Positions 8,756 through 16,731 of a stretch of 54,955 bases of DNA are shown piece after piece. The notes beneath the pieces are model-generated. The model saw only the letters and a list, made by a program, of their open reading frames with translations. It did not search any database and had not been told where the DNA came from. The position numbers were made by a program, and so were the translations under genes. Position 1 is the stretch's first letter. Every line of letters begins with the position of its first letter. The stretch covers positions 1 through 54,955 of the forward strand of contig QZDS01000032.1 in the NCBI GenBank assembly GCA_009917455.1, written 5' to 3'. The stretch comes from a bacterium 1xD8-48 (GTDB taxonomy: Bacteria; Bacillota; Clostridia; Lachnospirales; Lachnospiraceae).

Positions 8756-9577
8756 ATGGGCAGGGTAAGAATAGGAATGGCGCAGATGCCGGTGGTGTTT
8801 GGAAAAACCGAGGAAAATTTAAAGACGATGGAAAGCTTCCTGCGGAAAGCGGAAGGGCGGGCGGACTTGATAGTTTTTCCCGAATGCTGCGATTTGGGAT
8901 GGGGAAATGTGGACGCCCCAAGGCTGTGTCATGAAATTCCCGGGAAAACAAGCCTTGCCTATTGCGGACTGGCCCGGAAGTACCATGTATGGATGGCGGC
9001 CGGAATCACGGAAAAATCAGGGGATAAAACCTATAACGCGGCGCTTCTGATATCGGAGGAAGGGGAAATTATACTGCATCACAGGAAGATTAACGTTCTG
9101 ACCGGCGTGGAGGACGTGTATGAGATTGGCAGCCGTCTGGAGGCGGCTGACACGCCCTTCGGAAGGCTTGCGCTGGACATCTGCGCGGACAATGCGGAAA
9201 ACAGCATGGTTATCGGCGAGGCTTTTGGAAGAATGGGCGCAGATATCCTTTTATCGCCCAGCGCATGGGGCGTATCCCCCGACCGCGACCTGAAAAAGGA
9301 TATTTACGGTATGGAATGGTATCGTCCCTATTCAAAGCTCTCTGAAAAGTATGAAATGGCAATCGTGGGAGTCAGCAGCGTAGGTTTCCTTGAAAACGGA
9401 CCCTGGGGCGGCTGGAGAGTGATTGGGAATTCCATTGCCTGCAACGGTAAAGGCGAGATTGTAAAGGTGCTTTCCTGCGGCGAAAACGCGGAGGAGCTTT
9501 GCGTGATAGAAATCGACACGATGCCCCACAGCAGAAAGGGCACGGCGCTGGCGGAGTATCTGTCCGGCCGGGAATGA
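8756..9577 (+). CDS. Carbon-nitrogen hydrolase (nitrilase superfamily)
   Basis: This 273-residue cytoplasmic amidohydrolase shows the nitrilase-superfamily triad: Glu43 in FPEC, Lys111 in HHRK and Cys143 in DICAD. Family members hydrolyse amides, carbamoyl groups or nitriles. The start at 8756 follows gggaggtg. It lies 70 bases after GH31 with no visible terminator between them, so the two are probably co-transcribed. Its relation to sugar breakdown is unclear; it might remove an amide or carbamoyl decoration. The substrate cannot be inferred. Confidence 0.8.
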   Translation: MGRVRIGMAQMPVVFGKTEENLKTMESFLRKAEGRADLIVFPECCDLGWGNVDAPRLCHEIPGKTSLAYCGLARKYHVWMAAGITEKSGDKTYNAALLISEEGEIILHHRKINVLTGVEDVYEIGSRLEAADTPFGRLALDICADNAENSMVIGEAFGRMGADILLSPSAWGVSPDRDLKKDIYGMEWYRPYSKLSEKYEMAIVGVSSVGFLENGPWGGWRVIGNSIACNGKGEIVKVLSCGENAEELCVIEIDTMPHSRKGTALAEYLSGRE

Positions 9578-9582
9578 GAAAC

Positions 9583-9645
9583 GGGCTGACGGAAAACAGC
9601 CCTTATACAGGGGCAGGGGTGGTTGATATTGTACACGCCTGCCCC
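9583..9645 (+). terminator. Weak hairpins after the nitrilase gene
   Basis: Two consecutive hairpins follow the stop codon: gggctg/cagccc (9583-9602) and ggggcagg/cctgcccc (9610-9645). Neither has a real T-run, so they may be a weak or factor-dependent end. Apart from the repeat and promoter listed next, the 229-base gap to tRNA-Glu holds nothing recognisable. Confidence 0.3.
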
Positions 9646-9691
9646 GGCAAATTGCTGGTGACTTATGAATGGCATGTCCGAACTGCTACAG

Positions 9692-9736
9692 GAAGATAAA
9701 AAAAGAAGATAAAAAAGAAGATAAAAAAGAAGAAAA
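9692..9736 (+). repeat. Short A-rich tandem repeat (gaagataaaaaa)
   Basis: A 12-13 base unit, gaagat followed by A6-7, occurs three times (9692, 9705, 9717) with a partial fourth at 9729. It is a low-complexity array directly upstream of the tRNA-Glu promoter. Confidence 0.7.
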
Positions 9737-9742
9737 TTAATC

Positions 9743-9771
9743 TTGCCAAATGAATTCGGTTGTGGTAATAT
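9743..9771 (+). promoter_or_regulatory. Promoter of the tRNA-Glu/tRNA-Cys unit
   Basis: TTGCCA (9743-9748) and TAATAT (9766-9771) are separated by 17 bases, 35 bases before tRNA-Glu. Confidence 0.65.
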
Positions 9772-9806
9772 ATTTTAGTCAGGTTACAAATCTGAAGAGA
9801 GAATAG

Positions 9807-9878
9807 GGCTCCGTGGTCAAGCGGTCAAGACATCGCCCTTTCACGGCGGTAACACGGGTTCGATTCCCGTCGGAGTCA
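9807..9878 (+). tRNA. tRNA-Glu (anticodon TTC)
   Basis: A 72-base cloverleaf with acceptor ggctccg/cggagtc, anticodon stem cgccc/ggcg around ctttcac (TTC), T arm gttcgattc and discriminator A. No CCA is encoded. Confidence 0.95.
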
Positions 9879-9946
9879 TTTAAGTAAATATTAAGCAGTC
9901 ATAGTGATTGACTGCGGAGAATATATTTGTTATAGTTAATAAGTAA

Positions 9947-10018
9947 GGCGCAGTAGCCAAGTGGTAAGGCAATGGTCTGCAACACCAGTATCCACCGGTT
10001 CAAATCCGGTCTGCGCCT
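9947..10018 (+). tRNA. tRNA-Cys (anticodon GCA)
   Basis: Acceptor ggcgcag pairs with ctgcgcc. The anticodon arm is tggt/acca around ctgcaac (GCA), the T arm contains gttcaaatc, and the discriminator is T. It lies 68 bases after tRNA-Glu and shares its terminator. The DNA just downstream contains a degraded gene, so this end may have been an integration site. Confidence 0.95.
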
Positions 10019-10022
10019 CTAA

Positions 10023-10056
10023 GAAAACCCGATATTTTAAGGGTTTTCTTTTTTTG
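10023..10056 (+). terminator. Rho-independent terminator of the tRNA unit
   Basis: An 8-bp stem gaaaaccc/gggttttc (10023-10030 with 10041-10048) with a 10-base loop is followed by seven T residues. Confidence 0.9.
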
Positions 10057-10129
10057 TTGTATTTTGTGTTGTACAATTCTGAAAAATAATTATTGGCTGT
10101 GTCATTCATGCCCTTTTCCAAGTTGAAAT

Positions 10130-10447
10130 GTGACGGGAAAATTATCGAATAAAGGATGTTTCATTAACGACAAAAACAAGATAGTTAGTATTTGTCCCGA
10201 ATTAATATGTAGTATTCGGGATAACCCAGACGAAACTTCTTTGCAAATCAGCAATATGGTTCGAGATGCAATTAAACCGGATCTTATTTCCGTCTGTCGG
10301 AACTTCAAACTGGCAAATGTATTTTACCGTTTAGAATTGATAGAAGCCTGTGGAACCGGAATTATAAAAATCATAGCGTATGAGGGAACCGGGATGACAC
10401 CGCAGATTGAAACATCTGATAATGCATTTCTTGTTTTTTGGCACTAA
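10130..10447 (+). pseudogene. Remnant of an AlbA/Schlafen-type ATP-binding protein gene
   Basis: The second half of this frame (about 10305-10440) reads like the C-terminal end of AlbA_2/divergent-AAA putative regulators, with LANVFYRLELIEACGTG and then GMTPQIETSDNAF. Such proteins are usually about 450-500 residues, and the N-terminal DNA-binding part and most of the ATPase domain are missing. The upstream codons do not look like the family, and no ribosome binding site precedes the ATG. I infer a decayed gene fragment downstream of tRNA-Cys, possibly left by a mobile element. Confidence 0.55.
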
Positions 10448-10527
10448 AAAATAATAAGAATGAATACCGGATTTCAAAATACAAATCTTATAAAAATTAT
10501 CCGAGAGCTGAGTGGTTTGCTGCTATA

Positions 10528-11892
10528 TTATTCAGACCTGGAAAAGATCAAAGAGACCGTACAGCCTTTCTGTTCTCCACTTTCAATCTGCATCGTCCCC
10601 TTATGGGCGTCTGTAATCTGGCGGACAAGAAGAAGTCCGAGGCCGTGTCTTAAATCCAGCCTGTCATCGGTGCTTTCCATGTAATGGGGCTTTTCTTTCA
10701 GTTCTTTCAATTTTTCGGCTGACAGGCCGATGCCATTATCTGATACAGACAGGCAGATGGTGTCGGCCGTGCAGTTTAAGCAAAGATCAATGCTGCAGCC
10801 TTCCGGATTGTGGCGGATGCTGTTCTGAACCAGATTTCCTACTGCCCGTGAAATAAAACGGGGGTCACAATTCAGGGTGAGAGTTTCGGCGGAAGGAGAA
10901 ATATGGAGTTCAACCGGATAATTCCCGGAAAGTTCCGTGCTTAACAGTTCTGCCGTATAAGAGCGCAGCAGCCTGGACAGACGCACGGGTTCCTTATGGA
11001 CAGGCTGCATATCGTATTCCAGGCGGGATACCAGATTTAAGTCCTGTACCAGATCCTTTATTTTCATGCTCTGATACTTTATGGTTTCTGCCTGCGCCCG
11101 GATGCTGTCATTTGCAGAGGCATTACCTGCTATCCTTCCGGAATATCCCATAATCATAGATAAGGGGGTGCGGATGTCATGGGAAACACCGCTGATCCAG
11201 TTGGCGCGGGCCTGGTTCTGGCGGTTTAAGATTCGGGATGCCCTGTTTATACTGTCAACGACTTCGGATAAATCCCCGGACAGGGCGAGCGATACCGGTT
11301 TTCCCTCTGAAAGTGATGCAATGGCAGAAATAATGGGTTCTGTGAGGCGTATGATTTTTTTGCGCGAAAAACAGTAGGCAAGAAATATCGCCGTCAGGTC
11401 AATGGCCGGCACCACGCAGAAAAAAACAGGAATCATCTTCACAACATCCATTGGATAGTAATTCCCGGTAATCTTGAAATAGCTCTCTTTCGGATAACCG
11501 AGTACCAGAAGGCCGTCTTCCCTGCACCTGATAAAGACAGGGTAATCGCGCAGATACCCTTTTGCAAACGCAGCCACGTCCTGCACGGAATAGTCTGCGG
11601 GAATATCTGCAGGAAGTTCCACAGACCAGAGGCGGCGGCCGGTACTGTCAAGGAACATGGCCCATATGTCCAGGGAGCGGAGCGTGTCCGCCATTTCCTC
11701 CGTGATGCCCTCCGGCCCGGAAGCAGCGTTTACATCCGCCACCATATTCTGCGGGGAAAAACCGTTGTAATCATTTAACACAATGCGGCGGAATGTCCAG
11801 ATAAATGCGAGCAGATTGAAAAGTACCAGCCCGATGATCAGGACGGAAAAAGAAACAAAATATTTTGAGATATATCTGCCAAATGATTTCAT
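10528..11892 (-). CDS. Sensor histidine kinase of the lantibiotic-immunity-like module
   Basis: The 454-residue membrane kinase has a transmembrane helix near 15-35, an extracytoplasmic loop of about 120 residues, a second helix near 155-185 and a short HAMP-like linker. The phosphoacceptor box GVSHDIRTPLS is near residue 240, the N box NLVQNSIRHNP follows, and the DNGIGL and GLGLLLV ATP-binding boxes are intact. It probably senses a peptide or envelope signal and phosphorylates the regulator encoded 4 bases upstream on the same strand. The pair diverges from an ABC exporter of the BcrA/SpaF type, the usual arrangement of lantibiotic/bacitracin resistance modules. No clear terminator follows the stop codon. 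Confidence 0.85.
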   Translation of the reverse strand: MKSFGRYISKYFVSFSVLIIGLVLFNLLAFIWTFRRIVLNDYNGFSPQNMVADVNAASGPEGITEEMADTLRSLDIWAMFLDSTGRRLWSVELPADIPADYSVQDVAAFAKGYLRDYPVFIRCREDGLLVLGYPKESYFKITGNYYPMDVVKMIPVFFCVVPAIDLTAIFLAYCFSRKKIIRLTEPIISAIASLSEGKPVSLALSGDLSEVVDSINRASRILNRQNQARANWISGVSHDIRTPLSMIMGYSGRIAGNASANDSIRAQAETIKYQSMKIKDLVQDLNLVSRLEYDMQPVHKEPVRLSRLLRSYTAELLSTELSGNYPVELHISPSAETLTLNCDPRFISRAVGNLVQNSIRHNPEGCSIDLCLNCTADTICLSVSDNGIGLSAEKLKELKEKPHYMESTDDRLDLRHGLGLLLVRQITDAHKGTMQIESGEQKGCTVSLIFSRSE

Positions 11893-11896
11893 GGTA

Positions 11897-12598
11897 TCAC
11901 TTCCTTGTATTCAGTTTATATCCCAGCCCCTTGATTGTGATCAGTGAAACAGGTTTTGACGGGTCGGATTCAATTTTTTCACGGACGCGGCGGATATGGG
12001 CATTCAGGCTGTTTTCATACCCAAAAGGGTTGTCTCCCCAGAGCGCTTCGCACAGCACATCCAGAGTGACGATTTTCCCGGCGCTTCGTGCAAGGGTTTC
12101 AAGCAGAGTGTATTCCATGGCGGTAAGCGGTATGGTCTGTCCGGCTTTGTTCACCTCCGCACGCTCAAAATCAATCAGGCAGCTCTCCAGTTTTACCACC
12201 GGGGCATCCGTTTTGTAACAGCGGCGCAGGACGGCATGGACACGCAGCAGGAGTTCTTCCGGCAGGAACGGTTTTGCGATATAATCGTCTGCGCCCAGCC
12301 CCAGCCCGGCCAGCTTATCTGCGGCTTCGTCCCTGGCTGTCAGGAATATGACCGGCATATCCGAAAAATCCCGTATCTGCTGCATCAGAAAGAAACCGTC
12401 CCCGTCAGGCAGCATGACATCCAGGACTGCAAGGTCAGGTTTTTCGGCTTTGGCGGCAGCTATCCCTTCCGATACGGAAGAAGCAGTAATAATATTTTCA
12501 AATCCTTCTTCTTTTAAGATGACGGACACCAGTTCAAGAAGTTCCGGCTCGTCATCCACCAGCAGCAATTTTTTTGTATATAAAAATGAATGATCCAT
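11897..12598 (-). CDS. OmpR-family response regulator
   Basis: A 233-residue regulator with a receiver domain (acidic pair DDE at 15-17, phosphorylation site Asp60 in LDVML, conserved Lys in AKPF) and a C-terminal winged helix ending in the OmpR-type loop GYKL. The frame extends upstream to 12643, but the ATG at 12598 gives the normal N-terminus and has GGAGG about 10 bases away. It partners the kinase that follows and probably binds the 11-bp-spaced repeats at 12661-12680 to switch on the divergent exporter. Confidence 0.9.
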   Translation of the reverse strand: MDHSFLYTKKLLLVDDEPELLELVSVILKEEGFENIITASSVSEGIAAAKAEKPDLAVLDVMLPDGDGFFLMQQIRDFSDMPVIFLTARDEAADKLAGLGLGADDYIAKPFLPEELLLRVHAVLRRCYKTDAPVVKLESCLIDFERAEVNKAGQTIPLTAMEYTLLETLARSAGKIVTLDVLCEALWGDNPFGYENSLNAHIRRVREKIESDPSKPVSLITIKGLGYKLNTRK

Positions 12599-12619
12599 AG
12601 TGTGGTCGCCTCCATGCTT

Positions 12620-12628
12620 AGTATACCA
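12620..12628 (-). promoter_or_regulatory. Extended -10 promoter of the regulator-kinase pair
   Basis: On the minus strand TGG-TATACT forms an extended -10 (TATACT at 12625-12620) about 22 bases before the regulator start. The -35 position is poor (TACTTT) and overlaps an aaaagta sequence at 12642-12648, similar to the repeats listed next. Confidence 0.45.
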
Positions 12629-12660
12629 TATTCCCTTTGCCAAAAGTACGAATCCCCCAA

Positions 12661-12680
12661 AAAGTAAGGTAAAAGTAAGG
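12661..12680 (+). promoter_or_regulatory. Direct repeat with 11-bp period, probable response-regulator site
   Basis: AAAGTAAGG occurs at 12661-12669 and again at 12672-12680, exactly 11 bases apart. A related aaaagtacg lies at 12642. OmpR-family regulators bind tandem half-sites one helical turn apart. The pair lies between the divergent regulator and exporter genes, 31 bases before a TATCAT -10 candidate (12712-12717) that lacks a good -35. Confidence 0.55.
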
Positions 12681-12743
12681 ACACGGGAAAGTTAAAGTCA
12701 GATTGGGAGTGTATCATGGAATTGTTGAAAGGAGATGTGGCTT

Positions 12744-13508
12744 ATGGATTACATGATAACAACAGAATATTTGACAAAAAAGTACAAAAATTTTGTTTCC
12801 GTCAATAATATTTCCCTTCATATCCGCAGGGGCAGTATTTATGGCTTTCTCGGGCCGAATGGGGCGGGAAAGTCCACTACCATGAAAATGCTGCTTGGGC
12901 TGACCGCACCTGCAAAGGGGAGCTTTTCAATTGACGGAAAGCATTTTCCTGAAGACCGGATGGATATTTTGAAGGAAATCGGTTCTTTTATTGAAGCCCC
13001 GTCCTTCTACGCAAACCTCACAGGCAGGGAGAATCTTGATGTGATACGCCGTATTCTGGGACTTCCGAAGGAAAGTGTGGAGGATGCGCTGGAGCTGGTA
13101 GGGCTTACGGAATTTGGAGACAGGCTTGCAAAGAAATATTCTCTTGGGATGAAACAGCGTTTAGGGCTTGCCGGGGCGCTTCTTGGGAGGCCGCCTGTAC
13201 TGATTCTGGATGAGCCCACCAACGGCCTTGACCCTTCCGGAATCCATGAGATCCGGGAGTTGGTGAAGTCACTGCCCGGCCTTTATGACTGCACGATTCT
13301 GATTTCATCCCATATGCTGTCAGAGATCGAGCTGATGGCGGATGATATTGGAATCCTCAACCACGGGAGGCTTCTGTTTGAGGGAAGCCTTGATGAACTC
13401 AGACAGACGGCAGTGAAAACCGGCTTTGCTGCAAACAATCTGGAGGATGTATTCCTCTCCATGGTGGAACAGGATAATGCGGACAGAAAGAAGAGGGCAA
13501 AGTTATGA
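12744..13508 (+). CDS. ABC transporter ATPase, lantibiotic/bacitracin protection type
   Basis: The 254-residue ATPase has Walker A GPNGAGKST near residue 37, signature YSLGMKQRLG near 130, Walker B LILDEPTNGLDP near 150 and the switch His in SSHML. It resembles the SpaF/BcrA/NukF group, which powers removal of lantibiotics or bacitracin from the membrane. An ATG at 12735 abuts the ribosome binding site with no spacing; the ATG at 12744 is 9 bases from GGAG and is preferred. The next gene overlaps by 4 bases (ATGA), typical of a coupled ABC operon. Confidence 0.85.
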   Translation: MDYMITTEYLTKKYKNFVSVNNISLHIRRGSIYGFLGPNGAGKSTTMKMLLGLTAPAKGSFSIDGKHFPEDRMDILKEIGSFIEAPSFYANLTGRENLDVIRRILGLPKESVEDALELVGLTEFGDRLAKKYSLGMKQRLGLAGALLGRPPVLILDEPTNGLDPSGIHEIRELVKSLPGLYDCTILISSHMLSEIELMADDIGILNHGRLLFEGSLDELRQTAVKTGFAANNLEDVFLSMVEQDNADRKKRAKL

Positions 13509-14230
13509 GAATGTTGCTGATTGAGCTTCGGAAAGAAAAACGGGTGGGTGCGATTCCTGTCCTGCCGGCAGTTGGTACTCTGGGAGCATTCTATGCATTT
13601 GCAAATTTTATTGTCAGGAAAGATACCCTGCTGAATCTGCCGCTTCCGCCTATGGACGTTCTGCTGACACAGCTTTATGGTATGATTGTGGTTCTGAATA
13701 TGTTCGGGATTGTGGTTGCCGCCTGCATGGTCTATCACATGGAATTTAAAGGGAATGCGGTCAGAAAGATGTATATGCTCCCTGTAAGCGTACCGGGAAT
13801 GTACCTTTGTAAGACCCTGATTTTATCAGCAATGCTTTTTGTGGCGGTAGTATTACAGAATCTGGCGCTTGCGTTTATTGGTATGAAAGACCTGCCGCAG
13901 GGAGCATTTGAAATGGGAACCCTGCTTCAATTTGCAGGGTATTCGTATCTTACTTCAATGCCGGTACTGTCATTTATGGTTTTGGTTTCATCACGTTCGG
14001 AAAATATGTGGGTGCCGCTGGGGATTGGCGTAGCCGGGTTCCTGAGCAGCATGGCACTGGCAAATATAAATTCTGATCTGTTGCTGATCCATCCCTTTGT
14101 TATTATGCTGAAGCCTGCGGTTGCCATGAGCGCAAAGCCGGATATAACGGCTGCCGTCGCTGCTGCGGCTGCATCGCTGCTGTTTCTCGGCGTGGGGCTG
14201 TGGATGGCAAAGAATCTGCGCTGTGAATAG
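13505..14230 (+). CDS. ABC-2 type permease, lantibiotic immunity-like (first subunit)
   Basis: This 241-residue membrane protein has about six hydrophobic segments (for example near 15-35, 55-80, 100-125 and 210-232) and the charged N-terminus MRMLLIELRKEKR common in SpaE/SpaG or MutE/MutG-type permeases. It overlaps the ATPase gene by 4 bases and precedes a second permease of similar size. The likely role is to form the membrane channel of a peptide-detoxification exporter. Sequence identity in this family is low, so the assignment rests partly on gene order. Confidence 0.75.
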   Translation: MRMLLIELRKEKRVGAIPVLPAVGTLGAFYAFANFIVRKDTLLNLPLPPMDVLLTQLYGMIVVLNMFGIVVAACMVYHMEFKGNAVRKMYMLPVSVPGMYLCKTLILSAMLFVAVVLQNLALAFIGMKDLPQGAFEMGTLLQFAGYSYLTSMPVLSFMVLVSSRSENMWVPLGIGVAGFLSSMALANINSDLLLIHPFVIMLKPAVAMSAKPDITAAVAAAAASLLFLGVGLWMAKNLRCE

Positions 14231-14253
14231 ATAACTGTTTGGAGGAATTTTAT

Positions 14254-15018
14254 ATGAGCTTTTTGGAACTTCTGAGAATTGAATTTAAGAAAGTAAAGAG
14301 ATCAAAGATGATACCGCTTATTTTTGTTGCCCCGCTGTTAGTAGTTTCCTCCGGGATTGCAAATTTAAGCCGGTATTTTACACCGGAATATACAAATGCA
14401 TGGCCGGCCATGTTTATTCAAAGCGCACTGGTTTACTCTTATTATTTGCTGCCGCTGTCCATGATTGTGGTCTGCGTGATGATTGCGGGGCGGGAAACAG
14501 GGAATAACGGTATCTTAAAGATGCTGGCCCTGCCGGTCAGCCGGTATGCGCTCTCCATGGCAAAATTCTGTGTGCTGGTATTTTATCTTTTTATGGAGAT
14601 GGCCGTGTTCTTTGCGGTGTTCGTGATTGCCGGAACAGTTGCAACTGGAGTGGTGGGCGTGACGGAAACGCTGCCTGTCCTTTATCTGATGAAATGGTGC
14701 GCCGGTCTGTTTCTGACCATGCTGCCATGCCTGGGGGCTATGTGGGCAGTCACAGTCCTGTTTGAAAAGCCGCTTTTGTCTGTGGGGCTGAACCTGCTCC
14801 TTGTGATTCCCGGCGTGCTGGTTTCCAATACGCCTGTCTGGATTGCCTGGCCGTACTGTTACAGCGGTTATCTGGTATCCTGTTCGCTGCATGATTTTAC
14901 GGCGGGAGATAACATACGGGCATTTTCGCTGTTCCCGTTCCTGCCGGCTGCGATATTGGTCTTTGCATTGGCACTTACGATTGCGGTAATACAATTTGGA
15001 AAAAAGGAAATGAGGTAA
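14254..15018 (+). CDS. ABC-2 type permease, lantibiotic immunity-like (second subunit)
   Basis: A 254-residue membrane protein with the N-terminal pattern MSFLELLRIEFKKVKRSK followed by about six transmembrane helices. The NNGILKMLALPVSR stretch resembles immunity permeases of the SpaG/EpiG/BcrB kind. The frame is open from 14239, but the ATG at 14254 is correctly placed after TTTGGAGGA. It is 23 bases after the first permease. One ATPase with two different permeases of this size is the classic FEG immunity transporter layout. Confidence 0.75.
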   Translation: MSFLELLRIEFKKVKRSKMIPLIFVAPLLVVSSGIANLSRYFTPEYTNAWPAMFIQSALVYSYYLLPLSMIVVCVMIAGRETGNNGILKMLALPVSRYALSMAKFCVLVFYLFMEMAVFFAVFVIAGTVATGVVGVTETLPVLYLMKWCAGLFLTMLPCLGAMWAVTVLFEKPLLSVGLNLLLVIPGVLVSNTPVWIAWPYCYSGYLVSCSLHDFTAGDNIRAFSLFPFLPAAILVFALALTIAVIQFGKKEMR

Positions 15019-15025
15019 ATCGGTT

Positions 15026-15322
15026 ATGGAAAATAAAAAACGGAAAACTTTAAGTATGGCGGCGCTGATCGTCAGTATTCTCCCAGCGGCAACGCTTGTT
15101 CCTGTGTTCCTTAAAATCAGATTACCTGAAGGGGTGAATACAGTCTGGGCAGGTGTCAATGTTGCCAGTGCCGTGGCAGGTTTTATCCTTTCCGGTATCT
15201 GTGTCAGGAGTGACGAAAGCCGCAGCCCTGTGAATATTGCGTCAACGGTCATCAGCGCTTTTTGGTGCCTGTTGATGATGGGCATGGTAGTTTTGGCATT
15301 ATTTTTAACTTTTATGCGGTAG
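15026..15322 (+). CDS. Small membrane protein of the immunity-like operon
   Basis: The 98-residue protein has a basic N-terminus (MENKKRKT) and three hydrophobic stretches, near 10-30, 42-60 and 75-97. It starts 7 bases after the permease gene and must be part of the same transcript. I do not recognise a family. It could be an accessory subunit or a small immunity protein. No lipobox is seen. Confidence 0.65.
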   Translation: MENKKRKTLSMAALIVSILPAATLVPVFLKIRLPEGVNTVWAGVNVASAVAGFILSGICVRSDESRSPVNIASTVISAFWCLLMMGMVVLALFLTFMR

Positions 15323-15359
15323 TGAGATAACGGGCGAAGCAGGAAAGAAATTCGCCTCA

Positions 15360-15394
15360 TGGGCATCCTCATGGCGTATCCATTCGGATGCCCA
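15360..15394. terminator. Hairpin between convergent genes
   Basis: tgggcatcc (15360-15368) pairs with ggatgccca (15386-15394), and an inner atgg/ccat stem closes a cgtat loop, giving a 13-bp interrupted stem. A second weaker hairpin (gggcgaa/ttcgcct, 15332-15357) lies beside it. It sits between the ends of the membrane protein gene and the phosphotransferase gene. Neither side has a strong T-run, so its efficiency is uncertain. Confidence 0.4.
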
Positions 15395-15396
15395 CA

Positions 15397-16404
15397 TTAT
15401 AGACCTAGTTCATACAGCCGCCCAAGTAATTGATGAATGCCTTTTATCACATGATTTTTTACCATTGCAGCATATTGTTCATCATACCGATATGATTCAA
15501 CAAAAAGGATAACAGACATATATAACCGATACAGATTCATTCGGATTCTGTCATCATCTGTGATTAAAAATGGAGTCCCACTGATTTCACTATATCCTTT
15601 TTGAAAATCGAATTCCTGTTCCACATTTTCAAAAAGCATCATGGCAGAGGTTAAATCGGCAACCGGGTCACCAAAGAAACTACGTTCAAAATCAATGATG
15701 CCGGTAATATGTGAATGAGAGGTTTCGTCAATGAAAACATTTCCCGCCCACATATCGAAATCAACCAGATATGGTGTTTTAATCTCGTTTAAGCAGTCTT
15801 CATATTTTTTTACCATATCCTTTATCTCATCGTAGGGCAGTTCACAATTTCGTTTTTCCCCATCCGCCAGGATATCTGACATCATGGAATAAAATGCAGC
15901 TCCCCATGTGCTGAATTGAAATCTCTTATTCTCTTTTATATAGCCAAACCAATTGCCCTTAACACTATGTACTGCCGCATTGCATTTTCCCAGTTCATAC
16001 ATAAGCTGCCTGCGGTTTTCGGGAGAAATCATTTCTGCGCAGCTTTTCCAAATCACACCCTTAACATACTCCATGAAAAAATAATCGCAGGGAATTTCCT
16101 CGTGAGAGTAATCCCAGGCAAGTATTTTGGGCGTTTTAATGGGTCTGTCTTCCAATAGCTTATATACTTCCACTTCTGTATGCAGAATCTCCTGTTCATA
16201 TGTCAGAAGTTCTGTGCCAGAAGCCGGGCCTGTTTTTAGAACAATACCGTCTTTCATAATTCCAGTTCCCCGGACGGTATAGGCTGAATTGAACATCCCC
16301 TCTGTTAATTCTTCGATGGAACAAATATCTTCGTTCGGAAAATGCTTGTTTACCATGGTTTTAATCACTTCGGGGGTCACATTAAATTTTGTTTTGCTTT
16401 TCAT
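15397..16404 (-). CDS. Phosphotransferase-family protein (APH/choline kinase fold)
   Basis: The 335-residue protein has the aminoglycoside phosphotransferase-like kinase fold. The catalytic loop reads LVDFDMWAGN at 213-222, keeping the catalytic Asp217 and the metal-binding Asn222 but with Asp215 where HGD is usual. The second metal motif is IDFE at 238-241. Family members phosphorylate small molecules such as antibiotics, homoserine or sugars, and the substrate here is unknown. The gene is visibly more AT-rich than its neighbours, suggesting acquisition with the immunity-like module. It lacks a clear promoter; aaggagagg lies about 13 bases before the ATG. The 326 bases upstream hold only the dinB control region at their far end. 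Confidence 0.75.
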   Translation of the reverse strand: MKSKTKFNVTPEVIKTMVNKHFPNEDICSIEELTEGMFNSAYTVRGTGIMKDGIVLKTGPASGTELLTYEQEILHTEVEVYKLLEDRPIKTPKILAWDYSHEEIPCDYFFMEYVKGVIWKSCAEMISPENRRQLMYELGKCNAAVHSVKGNWFGYIKENKRFQFSTWGAAFYSMMSDILADGEKRNCELPYDEIKDMVKKYEDCLNEIKTPYLVDFDMWAGNVFIDETSHSHITGIIDFERSFFGDPVADLTSAMMLFENVEQEFDFQKGYSEISGTPFLITDDDRIRMNLYRLYMSVILFVESYRYDEQYAAMVKNHVIKGIHQLLGRLYELGL

Positions 16405-16731
16405 CTGCCTTCATCCTCTCCTTTTTGAATTTATTATCAGAAATACAGCAGTGAACATAAGGGTCAATATGTATGCAATATATGTTTATCTATAAAATTG
16501 CCTCTTTGTCAGATGCTTTTTATATAGTATATCGGTTAAGGAAGACCGTATCAACCATATATGGATAAACTTTCAGGATAAGCTTATAAACTGCTATTTG
16601 AACCAAAACTAATTAATGGCAGCAGGTAAAGGACAGCGGCACAGGGCAGATAGTAAATTTCACTTTGAAAATTTTTAAATGATGAATATGTTCTTTACAA
16701 GTAGCAACAGGAGTTAACCATAAATTACCGC

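Noticed and set aside
10438..10684. Short rightward frames after the AlbA fragment
   Set aside because: They overlap the histidine kinase gene in antisense, have no ribosome binding sites and resemble no protein family.
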